A stretch of DNA of 64,000 nt from CAVQFO01 sp963711725. Lineage in GTDB: Bacteria > Pseudomonadota > Gammaproteobacteria > Nitrococcales > Aquisalimonadaceae. The position numbers and the translations under genes were made by a program. The notes beneath the pieces are model-generated. The model had not been told where the DNA came from, did not search any database, and was given only the letters and a program-made list of their open reading frames with translations. Below are positions 16,767 through 26,204 of this stretch, piece by piece. Where the stretch lies: NCBI GenBank assembly GCA_963711725.1, contig CAVQFO010000025.1, forward strand, positions 62,001 through 126,000, written 5' to 3'. Within the stretch, counting starts at the first letter, position 1. The number at the start of each line of letters is the position of its first letter.

Positions 16767-18123
16767 GCCGCCCACCGAAAGTCAGCGCCAGATAGTCGTC
16801 GTCCACTTCTTCTCTGTATTGTTGCAGCAAGGCGGCCGCTCTTTCGATCAGTTTATCACTGCGCGCCGGTTGAATGTCCTCCGGTACGCGCTGGCCCACG
16901 CCCAAGTAGGCCAGGGGCAGTTGATGGCGCAACACCATGGTCAGCACCCCGCCCAGACTGGTGGCCTCATCCACCTTGGTGAGGATGCAGCCCGCCGGCT
17001 TCAGCCGCCGGAACGAGCGGGCCACCTCGTTGAGCGTGGCCAGCTGGGTGTTGGCGGACACCACCAGATAACTTCTGATCTTGCCCGAAAATCCCTGCAG
17101 TGTCCTGAACTGTTCCGCAAGTCGCATATCCCGCTGGCTCATTCCGGCGGTATCGATCAGCACCAGCCGCTTGTCGACCAGCTCGTCCAGCACTTTCGCC
17201 AGTTCGTCGTGATTGGCCGCGGGATGCACGGTCACGCCAAGAATCCGCGCGAAATTGCGCAACTGATCCTGAGCGCCGATTCGGAAGTTGTCGGTGCTCA
17301 CCAGCGCCACGTTCTGGCGGCCGTGGCGCAGGGCATAACGAGCGGCCAGTTTCGCCACGGTCGTGGTTTTGCCCACGCCGGTGGGGCCCACCACCGCGAC
17401 GATACCGCCGCGCTCCACGATATCGTCGCCGGTCACGGGGGTATGCCGGGCGATGATCGTCAGCGCCTTTTTCAGGCCCTTGGCCGTATCCGGCTCAATG
17501 GGCAGGCCGTCGGCCAGCTTGCGGCAAACGTCCTTGCCGAAACCCATTTCGGACAGATTCTTCACCAGCGCGGCCTGGGACGGGTGGCGTTTGTTGCTCT
17601 GGCGCCATTCCTGCAGCGTGAGTTGATCCTCGAACAACGCCCGCAGCATTTTCAGCTCACCGCGCATTTCCTGAAGCGCCGGATCCTGGGTCCATTGGAT
17701 ATCGGGCATGGGGGGCGGAGTCGGCTCCGCCTCCGGGCGGGAGGGTGTCTCTTCGGCGAAGGACATGGCCGCCGCCAAATTTTCGTCGAGATCGTCATCC
17801 ACGTTGACGTCGATTTTCCGACGCGGAGGCAGGGAGGAACGAACCAGACCCGGCCGCGACGCCCCCGAAGCCTTTGCTGCACGACCCAGCATCTCCTGGA
17901 AGCTGCCGTCTGCCCGGGGCGCCTCTTCGGCGGAACCCATACTGACGCTCTGATTGGCCGCGGCCGCCTGCACCGCTCGTTCGTCGTAGTCCACCGCGGA
18001 GATGACCTCCACCCCTCCATCCACCTTCCGGCTGGACAGAATGACCGCGTCCGGGCCGTGTTCGTCTCGCACCTTGGCGATGGCCTGACGCATGTCTCGG
18101 GCGAATATACGCTTTATTTTCAT
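16756..18123 (-). CDS. flhF: FlhF, SRP-type GTPase for polar flagellar placement
   Basis: Protein of 455 residues. A basic N-terminal B domain (1-50; MKIKRIFARDMRQAI) is followed by an acidic/Pro-rich linker (about 70-150), then the NG GTPase domain with P-loop VVGPTGVGKTTTVAKL (about 243), VLIDTAGMSQRD and ILTKVDEA. It marks the pole where the first flagellar ring is built. It is 29 bases downstream of flhA and overlaps flhG. Confidence 0.95.
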   Translation of the reverse strand: MKIKRIFARDMRQAIAKVRDEHGPDAVILSSRKVDGGVEVISAVDYDERAVQAAAANQSVSMGSAEEAPRADGSFQEMLGRAAKASGASRPGLVRSSLPPRRKIDVNVDDDLDENLAAAMSFAEETPSRPEAEPTPPPMPDIQWTQDPALQEMRGELKMLRALFEDQLTLQEWRQSNKRHPSQAALVKNLSEMGFGKDVCRKLADGLPIEPDTAKGLKKALTIIARHTPVTGDDIVERGGIVAVVGPTGVGKTTTVAKLAARYALRHGRQNVALVSTDNFRIGAQDQLRNFARILGVTVHPAANHDELAKVLDELVDKRLVLIDTAGMSQRDMRLAEQFRTLQGFSGKIRSYLVVSANTQLATLNEVARSFRRLKPAGCILTKVDEATSLGGVLTMVLRHQLPLAYLGVGQRVPEDIQPARSDKLIERAAALLQQYREEVDDDYLALTFGGRHAQ

Positions 18124-18152
18124 GGCCCTAGCCTCTTATCCGTTCCGCGGGG

Positions 18153-20264
18153 TCAAACCGTTCCGCCAACCTGGGTCTGCCCGATGGAGGAAACGATCTT
18201 GACCTGTTTGTCATCCGGTATCTCGTTGTAGGACAGCACGTGCAGATTGGAGATACCGTGGCGGGTCAACCGCGACAGCCAGCCTCTCAACTGCGGCGCC
18301 GTCAGCAAGACGGCCGGTTGCCCCGACATCTCCTGGCGTTGCGCGCTTTCCGCCAGTGAGCGCTGCAACCGCTCGGCCAATCCGGGTTCGAATCCGGCGG
18401 CCGCGTCCGTGTTGCCCTGTATCGTATCTAGCAACAACTGTTCCAACTGGGGATCCAGCGTGATCACCGGCAGCTCCGGCGACATGCCGGCGATGCTCTG
18501 AACGATCATCCGCCCCAGCGCTTCGCGGATGCTGATGGTCAGGCTGCCCGGATCCTTGGTGCGCGCACCCTGCTCGGCCAGGGTTTCGACGATGGTCCGC
18601 ATGTCGCGGATCGGGATACGCTCTTCCAGCAGGTTCTGCAGCACCCGCACCACCACGCTCAGCGGCAGGGTCTCCGGCACCAACTCCTCGACCAGCTTGG
18701 GCTGGCTGCGGGCCAGAATGTCCAGCAACTTCTGGACTTCCTCGTGGCCCAGCAACTGATGGGCATGGGAACTGATGATCTGGCTGAGATGGGTGGCCAC
18801 CACAGTGCTGGTATCCACCACCGTGTAACCCAGGGTCTGGGCGTAATCACGCTGGGAGCCGTCGATCCAGACCGCTTCCAGGCCGAAAGCCGGATCCCGG
18901 GTCGCCGCGCCCTGCAGGCGCTGCTGCACGTTGCCCGGATTGATGGCCATCTCCCGGCCGGGCTGGATCTCCGCTTCGGCGACGGGAACCCCGAGGATGC
19001 TGATGCGGTACTGGTTGGGCCCCAGATCCAGGTTGTCGCGGATGTGAACGGACTGCACAAGAAAGCCCAGATCCTGGGACAGCTTCTTGCGAACCCCCTT
19101 GATCCGGGACAGCAGCTGCCCGCCCTGGTTGCGGTCCACCAGGGGGATCAGGCCATAGCCCACCTCCAGACCGATCACGTCCACCGGCGGCACGTCGTCC
19201 CAGCTCAGTTCCTTGACCTCGGGCTGGGACTGCTCCCTGGGGGCTTCTGCCGTCTCCTGCACCAGGGCCTGGGCTTCCTCGGTACGGCGCTGGCGGGCCA
19301 CCCAATAGGCGCCGCCGCCGGCCAGTGCGCCCAGGCTCAGGAAGGACAGATTGGGCATGCCGGGGATCAGCCCCATGAGGATCAGGATGGCGGCGGAAAC
19401 GCCCAGCGCCTTGGGGTTGGCGAACAGCTGGCTTAGCACTTCCTGGCCCATGTCCTGGGCGCTGGACATGCGGGTCACCAGGATGGCCGCGGCCGTGGAC
19501 AGCACCAACGACGGAATCTGCGCCACCAGGCCGTCGCCGATGGTGAGCAGCGTGTAGTTGTGCAGCGCCTCGGAGAAGCTCATGTCGTGCTGCAGCAGGC
19601 CCACCGCGAGGCCGCCGAGGATATTGATGAACAGGATCAGAATGCCGGCGATGGCGTCGCCGCGAACGAACTTGCTGGCACCGTCCATGGCCCCGTAGAA
19701 GTCCGCCTCCTGGGCCACCTCCTCGCGCCGGCTGCGGGCCTGGTCCTGATCGATCAGGCCGGCGTTGAGATCGGCGTCGATGGCCATTTGCTTGCCGGGC
19801 ATGGCATCCAGGGTGAATCGGGCGCTCACCTCGGAGATACGGCCGGCGCCCTTGGTGACCACCACGAAGTTGATGATCACCAGGATGGCGAACACCACCA
19901 GGCCCACGGCGTAATTGCCCCCCACCACGAATTCGCCAAAGGCCTCGATCACGTGGCCGGCCGCGGCCGTGCCGGAGTGGCCGTGCAGCAGCACGACGCG
20001 GGTGGACGCCACATTCAACGCCAGCCGCAGAAGTGTCGCGATCAGCAGCACCGAGGGGAACACGGCGAACTGCAGCGGCCGCAGGGTATAGACCGCCACC
20101 AAGAGGATCACAAGCGAAAGCGTGATATTGAAGGTGAAAAGCAAATCCAGGCCGAACGCCGGCATGGGGAGGATCATCATCGCCAGCAGGGCGAGCAGCA
20201 GCAGCGGCGTACCCAATCCGCTTCTGCTCAAACCCTTGACGTTATCCATGACCGCTGTAGCCAT
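18153..20264 (-). CDS. flhA: FlhA, flagellar export gate protein
   Basis: Protein of 703 residues from ATG 20264, chosen for AGGAAGG seven bases upstream (GTG 20270 is an alternative). The N-terminal half has about eight transmembrane helices and the FHIPEP-family signature region (PSVLLIATLLRLALNVASTR; GAGRISEVSARFTLDAMPGK). The C-terminal cytoplasmic ring domain covers about 370-700. It forms the nonameric export platform that docks chaperone-substrate complexes. It lies between flhB and flhF. Confidence 0.97.
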   Translation of the reverse strand: MATAVMDNVKGLSRSGLGTPLLLLALLAMMILPMPAFGLDLLFTFNITLSLVILLVAVYTLRPLQFAVFPSVLLIATLLRLALNVASTRVVLLHGHSGTAAAGHVIEAFGEFVVGGNYAVGLVVFAILVIINFVVVTKGAGRISEVSARFTLDAMPGKQMAIDADLNAGLIDQDQARSRREEVAQEADFYGAMDGASKFVRGDAIAGILILFINILGGLAVGLLQHDMSFSEALHNYTLLTIGDGLVAQIPSLVLSTAAAILVTRMSSAQDMGQEVLSQLFANPKALGVSAAILILMGLIPGMPNLSFLSLGALAGGGAYWVARQRRTEEAQALVQETAEAPREQSQPEVKELSWDDVPPVDVIGLEVGYGLIPLVDRNQGGQLLSRIKGVRKKLSQDLGFLVQSVHIRDNLDLGPNQYRISILGVPVAEAEIQPGREMAINPGNVQQRLQGAATRDPAFGLEAVWIDGSQRDYAQTLGYTVVDTSTVVATHLSQIISSHAHQLLGHEEVQKLLDILARSQPKLVEELVPETLPLSVVVRVLQNLLEERIPIRDMRTIVETLAEQGARTKDPGSLTISIREALGRMIVQSIAGMSPELPVITLDPQLEQLLLDTIQGNTDAAAGFEPGLAERLQRSLAESAQRQEMSGQPAVLLTAPQLRGWLSRLTRHGISNLHVLSYNEIPDDKQVKIVSSIGQTQVGGTV

Positions 20265-20326
20265 ACGCACCTTCCTGTTCAGTCCGGCCCCGCTTCACAG
20301 GGCCCGTTGTATGCCAGGCGCAACGC

Positions 20327-21463
20327 CTATCGCTTGGCGTACTTCATGAATTCCTCGGGGATTCGCGGGTCCGGCCTGGCCGGTTTCTCGCCCCGGCTCG
20401 CGGCTCGCAGCTGATACACATAAGCCAGCACTTGCGCCACCGCGAGATACAAACCCGCCGGAACTTCCTGCTCCAGTTCCACTGTGTGATACAAGGCTCG
20501 TGCCAACAGAGGAGATTCGAACAACGGCACCTTGTTTTCGCCCGCCAATTCGCGGATGCGCGCCGCCGTCAGCTCGGTGCCCTTGGCCACCACCTGAGGG
20601 GCGCGCATGTGGAGCTGGTCGTATTTCAGGGCCACGGCGAAGTGGGTGGGGTTGGTTACCACCACGTCCGCCTCGGGCACCTTCTCCATCATCCGGCCTT
20701 GGGCCATCTCCTGCTGCAGGCGGCGGATGCGGCCCTTCACTTCCGGCTTGCCCTCGGTTTCCTTGTACTCGTCCTTGATCTCCTGCATGGTCATCTTCAG
20801 CTTCTGGCTGTGATCCCAAAGCTGGAAGGGGACGTCCACCGCGGCGATCAGGATCAAGGCCCCGGACAGGGCGAAGAACGACCAGAAGAACAGCGCGGCG
20901 CCGTCGACGATGCCGGTTTTCAGCGGCTCGCTGGCCAGGCGCACGAAGCGATCCTGGTAGTGATAGAAGAGCAGCACGGTCACGCCGCCCACCACGACCA
21001 CCTTGATCAGCGACTTCACCAGTTCCATCAATCCCTTGGGCCCGAAGATCCGCTTCAGCCCCTTCAGCGGATTGATCTTTTCCAGCTTCGGCGCCATGGC
21101 CTCGCCGCTGAACGTCCATCCGCCCAGCAGGGCCGGGGAAACGAGGCTGGCCAGGAACATCAGCACCAGGAACGGCGCCACCACCAGCAGGCCGCTCTGA
21201 ATCCCGTGCTCCAACCAGCGAATCGGGGTATTGGCGTCGAAAACGGCCTCGCGCGAGGCGGCAAAGGACCAATTCATCAGATCCAGCACGCCCTGAGCCA
21301 TATAGCCACCCAGGGTGAGCATCGCGGCCGCGGCGGCCACCATCACGATGGTGGTGTTCAGCTCCCGCGATCGCGGGACCTGACCTTTCTCGCGCGCCTC
21401 GCGGCGGCGTTTGGGGGTAGGGTCTTCTGTACGCTCCTGGCCGTTCTCGGCTTCCTGCGCCAT
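20327..21463 (-). CDS. flhB: FlhB, export gate and substrate-specificity switch
   Basis: Protein of 378 residues. The basic N-terminus (ERTEDPTPKRRREAREKGQ) is the family hallmark. Four transmembrane helices follow (about 35-215). The cytoplasmic domain (about 220-378) contains the self-cleavage motif NPTH in VVVTNPTHFAVALKY. Cleavage and contact with FliK switch export from hook to filament proteins. It is 2 bases downstream of fliR. Confidence 0.97.
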   Translation of the reverse strand: MAQEAENGQERTEDPTPKRRREAREKGQVPRSRELNTTIVMVAAAAAMLTLGGYMAQGVLDLMNWSFAASREAVFDANTPIRWLEHGIQSGLLVVAPFLVLMFLASLVSPALLGGWTFSGEAMAPKLEKINPLKGLKRIFGPKGLMELVKSLIKVVVVGGVTVLLFYHYQDRFVRLASEPLKTGIVDGAALFFWSFFALSGALILIAAVDVPFQLWDHSQKLKMTMQEIKDEYKETEGKPEVKGRIRRLQQEMAQGRMMEKVPEADVVVTNPTHFAVALKYDQLHMRAPQVVAKGTELTAARIRELAGENKVPLFESPLLARALYHTVELEQEVPAGLYLAVAQVLAYVYQLRAASRGEKPARPDPRIPEEFMKYAKR

Positions 21464-21465
21464 GG

Positions 21466-22248
21466 TCAGCCTCCAGGGACCAGCAACAGCCGGATAGTGT
21501 CAAAGGCCTGGCGCCACAGATCCGTCATCCGGTACTGCAGCGACGGAACCACGACGGTAAGCAGAATCACGAAGCCGGCCAGAATGGTGATGGGGAAGCC
21601 CACCGAAAAGATGTTCATCTGAGGCGCCGCGCGGGTCATTACCCCCAGCGCGAGGTTCACCGTAAGCAGGATCACCACGGCCGGCAGCGCGATCAATACC
21701 GCGCCGGCGAACATGGCGCTGGCCCAGCCCACGACCCGGATGAAATCCGTTCCGCCCACGCCCTGCGGCGCCACCGGCATGGAATGGAAGCTCTCCGCCA
21801 GGAGCTGGATCAGCATCAAATGCCCGCCGATGGCGACGAACAACAACGTCGCCACGATCAGGAAGAATTGGCTGATCACGGGCATGGGTTGGCCGTTCTG
21901 GGGATCGACCATGGTGGCAAAGCCCAGCCCCATGGTCAGGGCAATGGTCTGCCCGGAGATCGTTATCGCACCAAACGCCATGCCTATCATGGTGCCGATG
22001 ACGGCGCCGATCAGCAGTTGCTGAATCGCGATCATCAAGCCCGTGGCCGACAACGGGTCCACCGACGGCACGGTACCCACGGCGGGCATCACGGCGACCG
22101 TCAGGGCCACGGTAATGACAAGGCGCACGCGTACCGCCGCCAAGGGGCTGTTGAACAACGGCGCGGTGAGCATCATCCCGCTCACCCGCAGCAGCGGCCA
22201 CATGAACAGACCGATCCAACCGGTAACTTGTGCGTCTGTGAAGACCAT
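21466..22248 (-). CDS. fliR: FliR, flagellar export gate protein
   Basis: Protein of 260 residues with about six hydrophobic segments over its full length, and family patterns LLRVSGMMLTAPLFNS near the start and MNIFSVGFPITILAGF near the end. It forms the export gate with FliP and FliQ. In most species fliQ and fliR abut; here they are separated by 243 bases filled with REP-like units. Confidence 0.95.
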   Translation of the reverse strand: MVFTDAQVTGWIGLFMWPLLRVSGMMLTAPLFNSPLAAVRVRLVITVALTVAVMPAVGTVPSVDPLSATGLMIAIQQLLIGAVIGTMIGMAFGAITISGQTIALTMGLGFATMVDPQNGQPMPVISQFFLIVATLLFVAIGGHLMLIQLLAESFHSMPVAPQGVGGTDFIRVVGWASAMFAGAVLIALPAVVILLTVNLALGVMTRAAPQMNIFSVGFPITILAGFVILLTVVVPSLQYRMTDLWRQAFDTIRLLLVPGG

Positions 22249-22269
22249 GGGTCGCTAGCCCTGAGAGGG

Positions 22270-22424
22270 TTCGCGGTCGGCACGACCGCTCCCGCCGAAA
22301 TCTCTCGTAGGAGCGGCGCTCACCGCCGCGAACCCCACGGACCCATACCGAGGTTCGCGGCGGTGAGCGCCGCTCCTACGGGAAAGGAATCGTCCAGCCA
22401 TGGTGGGCGCGGTCGTGTCGACAC
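22270..22424. repeat. cluster of four REP-like units between fliR and fliQ
   Basis: Four units: a partial TTCGCGGTCGGCACGACC unit (22270-22293), GTAGGAGCGGCG to CGCCGCGAA (22307-22332), its exact inverse (22354-22379), and a degenerate GGTGGGCGCGGTCGTGTCG unit (22401-22424). The two central units can fold into a 26-base-pair stem. The cluster lies inside a co-directional gene run whose members are otherwise tightly packed. Confidence 0.85.
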
Positions 22425-22491
22425 CATTCCCGTGCCCTGCGTTCTGAAACAAGCGGCTCATCCCGATCTCCCCTGCGATCACCAACCGGCG

Positions 22492-22761
22492 TCAGTGGAT
22501 ATACGTCGGGACGTTGAGAAACAGCTGCCGGGTGAAATCCAGGAGCACATGAAGCATCCAGGGTGAGGCCACGAACAAGGTCAGCGCCAACACACCCAAC
22601 TTGGGCACAAAGCTCATGGTCTGCTCGTTGATCTGGGTGGCCGCCTGGAACATGCCCACCACCACGCCGGCTATCAGCGCGGCGATCAGCACCGGGGCCG
22701 CCAACAGGATTGCCACCGTCAGGGCCTGCTTGCCGAGGGTTATCGCGAATTCGGGGCTCAT
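22492..22761 (-). CDS. fliQ: FliQ, flagellar export gate protein
   Basis: Protein of 89 residues with two transmembrane helices (about 15-38 and 52-75), and the family pattern ATQINEQTMSFVPKL between them. It is part of the FliPQR export gate. It is 13 bases downstream of fliP and 243 bases upstream of fliR because of inserted REP-like repeats. Confidence 0.95.
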   Translation of the reverse strand: MSPEFAITLGKQALTVAILLAAPVLIAALIAGVVVGMFQAATQINEQTMSFVPKLGVLALTLFVASPWMLHVLLDFTRQLFLNVPTYIH

Positions 22762-22774
22762 GGTCTCGACCTCC

Positions 22775-23524
22775 TCAGGAAACGAAACTGGATGCGAGCG
22801 TGCCCATGATCAGCGACCAGCCGTCCACCAGGACGAACAGCATGATCTTGAAGGGCAGTGAGATGATCATGGGCGAGAGCATGAGCATACCCATGGACAT
22901 CAAGGTGCTGGCCACCACCAGATCGATGACCAGAAACGGGAGAAACAGCATGAATCCGATCTGGAAAGCCGTCTTCAGCTCGCTGGTGACGAAGGCCGGC
23001 ACCAGCACGGTGAACGGAATATCGTCGGCGGTCGCCACGGGCTTTTCCTTGGCGATGCGCATGAACATCGCCAGATCGTCCTTGCGGGTCTGGGCCGTCA
23101 TGAACTTGCGGAACGGCAACTCCGCCCGATGCAGCGCGTCGCCGGCGTTTATCTGCTCCTGCATGTAGGGCTGCACGGCATTGCTGTACACGTTCTGGAA
23201 GACCGGCATCATCACGAACAACGTGAGGAAGAACGCCAGGCCCAACAGGATCTGATTGGACGGAGTCTGCCCCGTACCCAGCGCCGTGCGCAGAATGCCC
23301 AGCACGACGATGATGCGGGTGAACGAGGTGAGCATCAGCAACGCCGCCGGCAGCAGCGTCAGGATGGTCATCAGGAACAGGATCTGGATGCTCAGACTAT
23401 AGGTCTGGCCGCCGGAACCCCCGGTGACGGTGATGGCTTCGAGCCCCGGAGTCTGGGCCGCGGCACCCGCCGAAAGAAGCAGGAGCCCCAGGAGGACAAC
23501 GAGCCTTTGAGGCAACCTTTTCAT
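22775..23524 (-). CDS. fliP: FliP, flagellar export gate protein
   Basis: Protein of 249 residues with an N-terminal signal peptide (about 1-23, ending AGAAAQ). Four transmembrane helices and the FliP signatures follow: MLTSFTRIIVVLGILR and PFLVIDLVVASTLMSMGMLM. It assembles first in the export gate. The gap to fliO is 184 bases, larger than usual for this pair. Confidence 0.96.
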   Translation of the reverse strand: MKRLPQRLVVLLGLLLLSAGAAAQTPGLEAITVTGGSGGQTYSLSIQILFLMTILTLLPAALLMLTSFTRIIVVLGILRTALGTGQTPSNQILLGLAFFLTLFVMMPVFQNVYSNAVQPYMQEQINAGDALHRAELPFRKFMTAQTRKDDLAMFMRIAKEKPVATADDIPFTVLVPAFVTSELKTAFQIGFMLFLPFLVIDLVVASTLMSMGMLMLSPMIISLPFKIMLFVLVDGWSLIMGTLASSFVS

Positions 23525-23636
23525 GCCTCAGAGTCCCTGAGCGATTTGTCTGTTAAGCGCCGGCGACGCAGTGCGCGTCATCCCACATAATGAGGCCGCA
23601 ACACCGCAGGCGAAGCGTTCAGGGAGGTCCTTAGGG

Positions 23637-23660
23637 CGGCCACGACGCCCGTCGGGGCCG
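23637..23660. repeat. GC-rich palindrome in the fliO-fliP gap
   Basis: CGGCCACGACG and CGTCGGGGCCG are inverse complements at 10 of 11 positions around a 2-base centre. The surrounding 184 bases (23525-23708) have no recognisable gene. It may be an mRNA hairpin or a remnant of a repeat. Confidence 0.5.
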
Positions 23661-23708
23661 CTGAGATATGACAATGTTGCCTGAAAGGCTATTGGAGTCG
23701 GTCGCATT

Positions 23709-24200
23709 TCATCGCTTCTCGTCTTGCTGCATCGCCTGACGCAGCCGTTCCGCGAACGGTCGGCCTTGCGTGTCGGACCCTTTGCCGCCGCCCCGGTTGA
23801 CCGGGGTGACATCCAGGGGTTTATCCAACACATGCAAAGTCTGTACCCGTCCCGGCGAAACGCCGACAAGAAGCTGTTCTTCACCGACTTGGAGGAGGAT
23901 GACTTTCTCGCGCGAACCGACGGAAAGCCCGCCCAGAATGCGCATTTGACCGGCCGCCGACTGGGTCAGCCCGCCGAAACGGCGGAGAAACCACTTGAGG
24001 CCGAAGATGAGGGCCATGATGACCGCGAGACCCAGACTGAGCTTGATCAAAGCGGTCATATCGACCTGGGGCGCTGCGGGCGCCGGAGTTTCGGCGGCCC
24101 GCAGTGTTGTGGAAGTCAGGATATTGACGGCCACCGCCGCTCCCGCCGCGCCGAGGCGCCGGGCATGGGAACGGGCATGGCCAATCAGGCGCCGCATCAA
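23709..24200 (-). CDS. fliO: FliO, flagellar export gate assembly protein
   Basis: Protein of 163 residues. The N-terminus is basic and hydrophobic with an Ala-rich stretch. The main transmembrane helix is at about 50-68 (LIKLSLGLAVIMALIFGLKW), followed by a small cytoplasmic domain (LGGLSVGSREKVILLQVGEEQLLVG) characteristic of FliO. It aids FliP assembly. It overlaps fliN by 4 bases. Confidence 0.9.
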   Translation of the reverse strand: MMRRLIGHARSHARRLGAAGAAVAVNILTSTTLRAAETPAPAAPQVDMTALIKLSLGLAVIMALIFGLKWFLRRFGGLTQSAAGQMRILGGLSVGSREKVILLQVGEEQLLVGVSPGRVQTLHVLDKPLDVTPVNRGGGKGSDTQGRPFAERLRQAMQQDEKR

Positions 24201-24625
24201 CGCAGTTTCTTGATCCGCTCGGCGGGGCTGACCACGTCGGTCAGCCGGATACCGAAGCGCTCGTTGACCACCACCACCTCGCCATGGGCGATCAGGGTGC
24301 CGTTGACCAGCACGTCCAGCGGCTCGCCGGCCAGGCGATCCAGCTCCACCACGGAACCCTGATTGAGGTGGAGCAGATTGCGGATACTGATCTTGGTGCG
24401 GCCGATCTCCATGGCCAGCGTTACCGGGATGTCGAGAATCACATCGAGATTGAGATCCTCGTCACCCGTGTCGCTGTCCGGATCCGCCTGGAGATTGTCC
24501 AGCGCGGCCTTTTCGACCTCCGCAGCCTTGCCGCCCTTGGACTCCGCTTCGGTCTGCTCGGCCATGGCCGCGGCCCAGTCGTCGTCCGGGCTGCCGTTTT
24601 CCTGGTTCTGCGTTTCGTCGTTCAT
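24197..24625 (-). CDS. fliN: FliN, flagellar motor switch protein
   Basis: Protein of 142 residues. The acidic, disordered N-terminal half (1-60) is followed by a SpoA/C-ring domain (about 65-140; LDVILDIPVTLAMEIGRTKI, GSVVELDRLAGEPLDVLVNG). It forms the lower C-ring with FliM and binds FliH and CheY-phosphate. It overlaps fliM by 4 bases and fliO by 4 bases. Confidence 0.96.
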   Translation of the reverse strand: MNDETQNQENGSPDDDWAAAMAEQTEAESKGGKAAEVEKAALDNLQADPDSDTGDEDLNLDVILDIPVTLAMEIGRTKISIRNLLHLNQGSVVELDRLAGEPLDVLVNGTLIAHGEVVVVNERFGIRLTDVVSPAERIKKLR

Positions 24626-25635
24626 GACTCGCTCCTATCCGCCGGGACCGCTTTTTCGATGTCCTCGACACGGATGTGCTTGGTCAGTTTGATAGCGGCG
24701 TTCCCGCCGGAGGCGCCGTACCGCCCCCGAAACACCGGTACGTCTTCGGCGAATACCGTCACCGCGTCGGGCAACTCCACCGGGATGATGTCGCCGGGCT
24801 TGAGCCGGCGCAGGTCCTTGAGACTGATATCCACTTGCGTCAGCAAGGCGCTGAGTTCCACCTGCGCGGATTTCATTTCTTCCCGCAGGGACCGCGTCCA
24901 GCGTTCGTCCACCTCGTTGCGGTCGCTCTGCACACCGGCGGCCAGCTGCTCACGGATAGGCTCGATATTCGTATAGGGGATGGTGACGTGAAAATCCCCG
25001 CCGCCGCCTTCCATTTCCACATGGAAGCGGCTGACGACCACCACCTCCGAGGGGCTGACGATATTCGCAAACTGCGGATTCACCTCGGAATTCAGGTATT
25101 CGAATTCCACCGGCAACACCGGCGCCCAGGCATCCTCCAGATCTGAAAAGGCCTGGTCCAGAACCATCCGCACCACGCGCAACTCGGTGGGCGTGAACTC
25201 ACGACCCTCGATCTTTGTGAAGTAGCGCCCGTCGCCCCCAAAGAAATTGTCGACGATGATGAACACCAGCTTGGGATCGACGATACACAGTGAGCTGCCG
25301 CGCAGCGGATTGATCCGCACGATATTCAGGCTGGTGGGCACGAACAGCGTATGGATGTACTCCCCGAACTTCATCATCTCCACGCCGCCCACGGAAACCT
25401 CCGGGGTCTTGCGCAGCATGTTGAACAGCCCGATCCGGAACAGGCGCGCGAATCGCTCGTTGATCATTTCCAGGGTGGGCATGCGCCCACGCACGATCCG
25501 TTCCTGGCTGTTGAAGTCGTAGGAACGGATCTCGCCGTCGGCGCCCTCGTCGCCTTCGGTACCGACATCGCCGCCGTCGATACCGTGCAACAGCGCGTCG
25601 ATTTCGTCCTGGCTGAGTATGTCCTGCGTAGCCAT
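24622..25635 (-). CDS. fliM: FliM, flagellar motor switch protein
   Basis: Protein of 337 residues. The N-terminal CheY-binding peptide LSQDEIDALLHG is at about 7-18. The middle CheC-like domain has the GGDG motif in FFGGDGRYF, and a C-terminal SpoA domain covers about 255-325. It binds phosphorylated CheY and sets rotation direction. It is 9 bases downstream of fliL. Confidence 0.97.
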   Translation of the reverse strand: MATQDILSQDEIDALLHGIDGGDVGTEGDEGADGEIRSYDFNSQERIVRGRMPTLEMINERFARLFRIGLFNMLRKTPEVSVGGVEMMKFGEYIHTLFVPTSLNIVRINPLRGSSLCIVDPKLVFIIVDNFFGGDGRYFTKIEGREFTPTELRVVRMVLDQAFSDLEDAWAPVLPVEFEYLNSEVNPQFANIVSPSEVVVVSRFHVEMEGGGGDFHVTIPYTNIEPIREQLAAGVQSDRNEVDERWTRSLREEMKSAQVELSALLTQVDISLKDLRRLKPGDIIPVELPDAVTVFAEDVPVFRGRYGASGGNAAIKLTKHIRVEDIEKAVPADRSES

Positions 25636-25644
25636 GCTAGGGCC

Positions 25645-26166
25645 CTACTGCATCACGAAGCCGGTGAAGTAGACCGCTTCGATTTGATCGGCGGCGCCCA
25701 CTTTGGCAAGCACCTTGTTGACCTCTTCCTTGGCTTCTTCCCGCAGTTTCTCCTTGCCGTCCCGGGTGCTGACCGTCTCATAGGTCTGGCTGCCCAGAAG
25801 CAGCAGGAGGTTATTGCGGATCATCGGCATGTTGTCCTGCACGGCATCCAGGGCGTCCTGCTTGCGGGCCATGACCTGCATGGTCACCTGAAGAAAGCCG
25901 ACGCCGCCCTGACGCTCGAAATTCACCACCAGCGGCGGATCCAGCGCCAGGTATTTCGGCGGCGCCTTGGTCTCCTCCTTGGCCTTGTCTTCGGCGGCGG
26001 GCTGCTCGGTGGCTTGATCGCCTTCGGCCGCGGGAGCCGAATGCCCGATCACCCCACCGAAGTAAAGCGCCGCCGTGGTACCGCCAGCAAGCACGATCAG
26101 CACCACCACGGCCACCAGAATGATGACCTTCGCCTTGCCCGCCTGCCTCTGAAAAGCTGTTGCCAT
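25645..26166 (-). CDS. fliL: FliL, stator-associated flagellar protein
   Basis: Protein of 173 residues from ATG 26166. A longer frame to 26232 exists but would run into the sigma54 promoter leader, so the shorter start is preferred. One transmembrane helix lies at about 14-38. The periplasmic domain (about 75-173) has the FliL stomatin-like pattern (YLALDPPLVVNFERQGGVGFLQVTM) and ends in TGFVMQ. It sits around the stator and increases torque. It is the first gene of the fliLMNOPQR-flhBA run, with its own sigma54 promoter. Confidence 0.93.
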   Translation of the reverse strand: MATAFQRQAGKAKVIILVAVVVLIVLAGGTTAALYFGGVIGHSAPAAEGDQATEQPAAEDKAKEETKAPPKYLALDPPLVVNFERQGGVGFLQVTMQVMARKQDALDAVQDNMPMIRNNLLLLLGSQTYETVSTRDGKEKLREEAKEEVNKVLAKVGAADQIEAVYFTGFVMQ

Positions 26167-26204
26167 TCGGGAACCCCACCGCCTGTGTTCGTTATTTATT
26201 GTGA

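Noticed and set aside
20265..20326. sigma54 site before flhA
   Set aside because: Only a GG-N10-GC skeleton with poor flanking match was found; flhA probably reads through from fliL.
22270..22424. REP cluster as a CRISPR array
   Set aside because: Units are palindromic, alternate in orientation, and have irregular short spacers; no cas gene is near.
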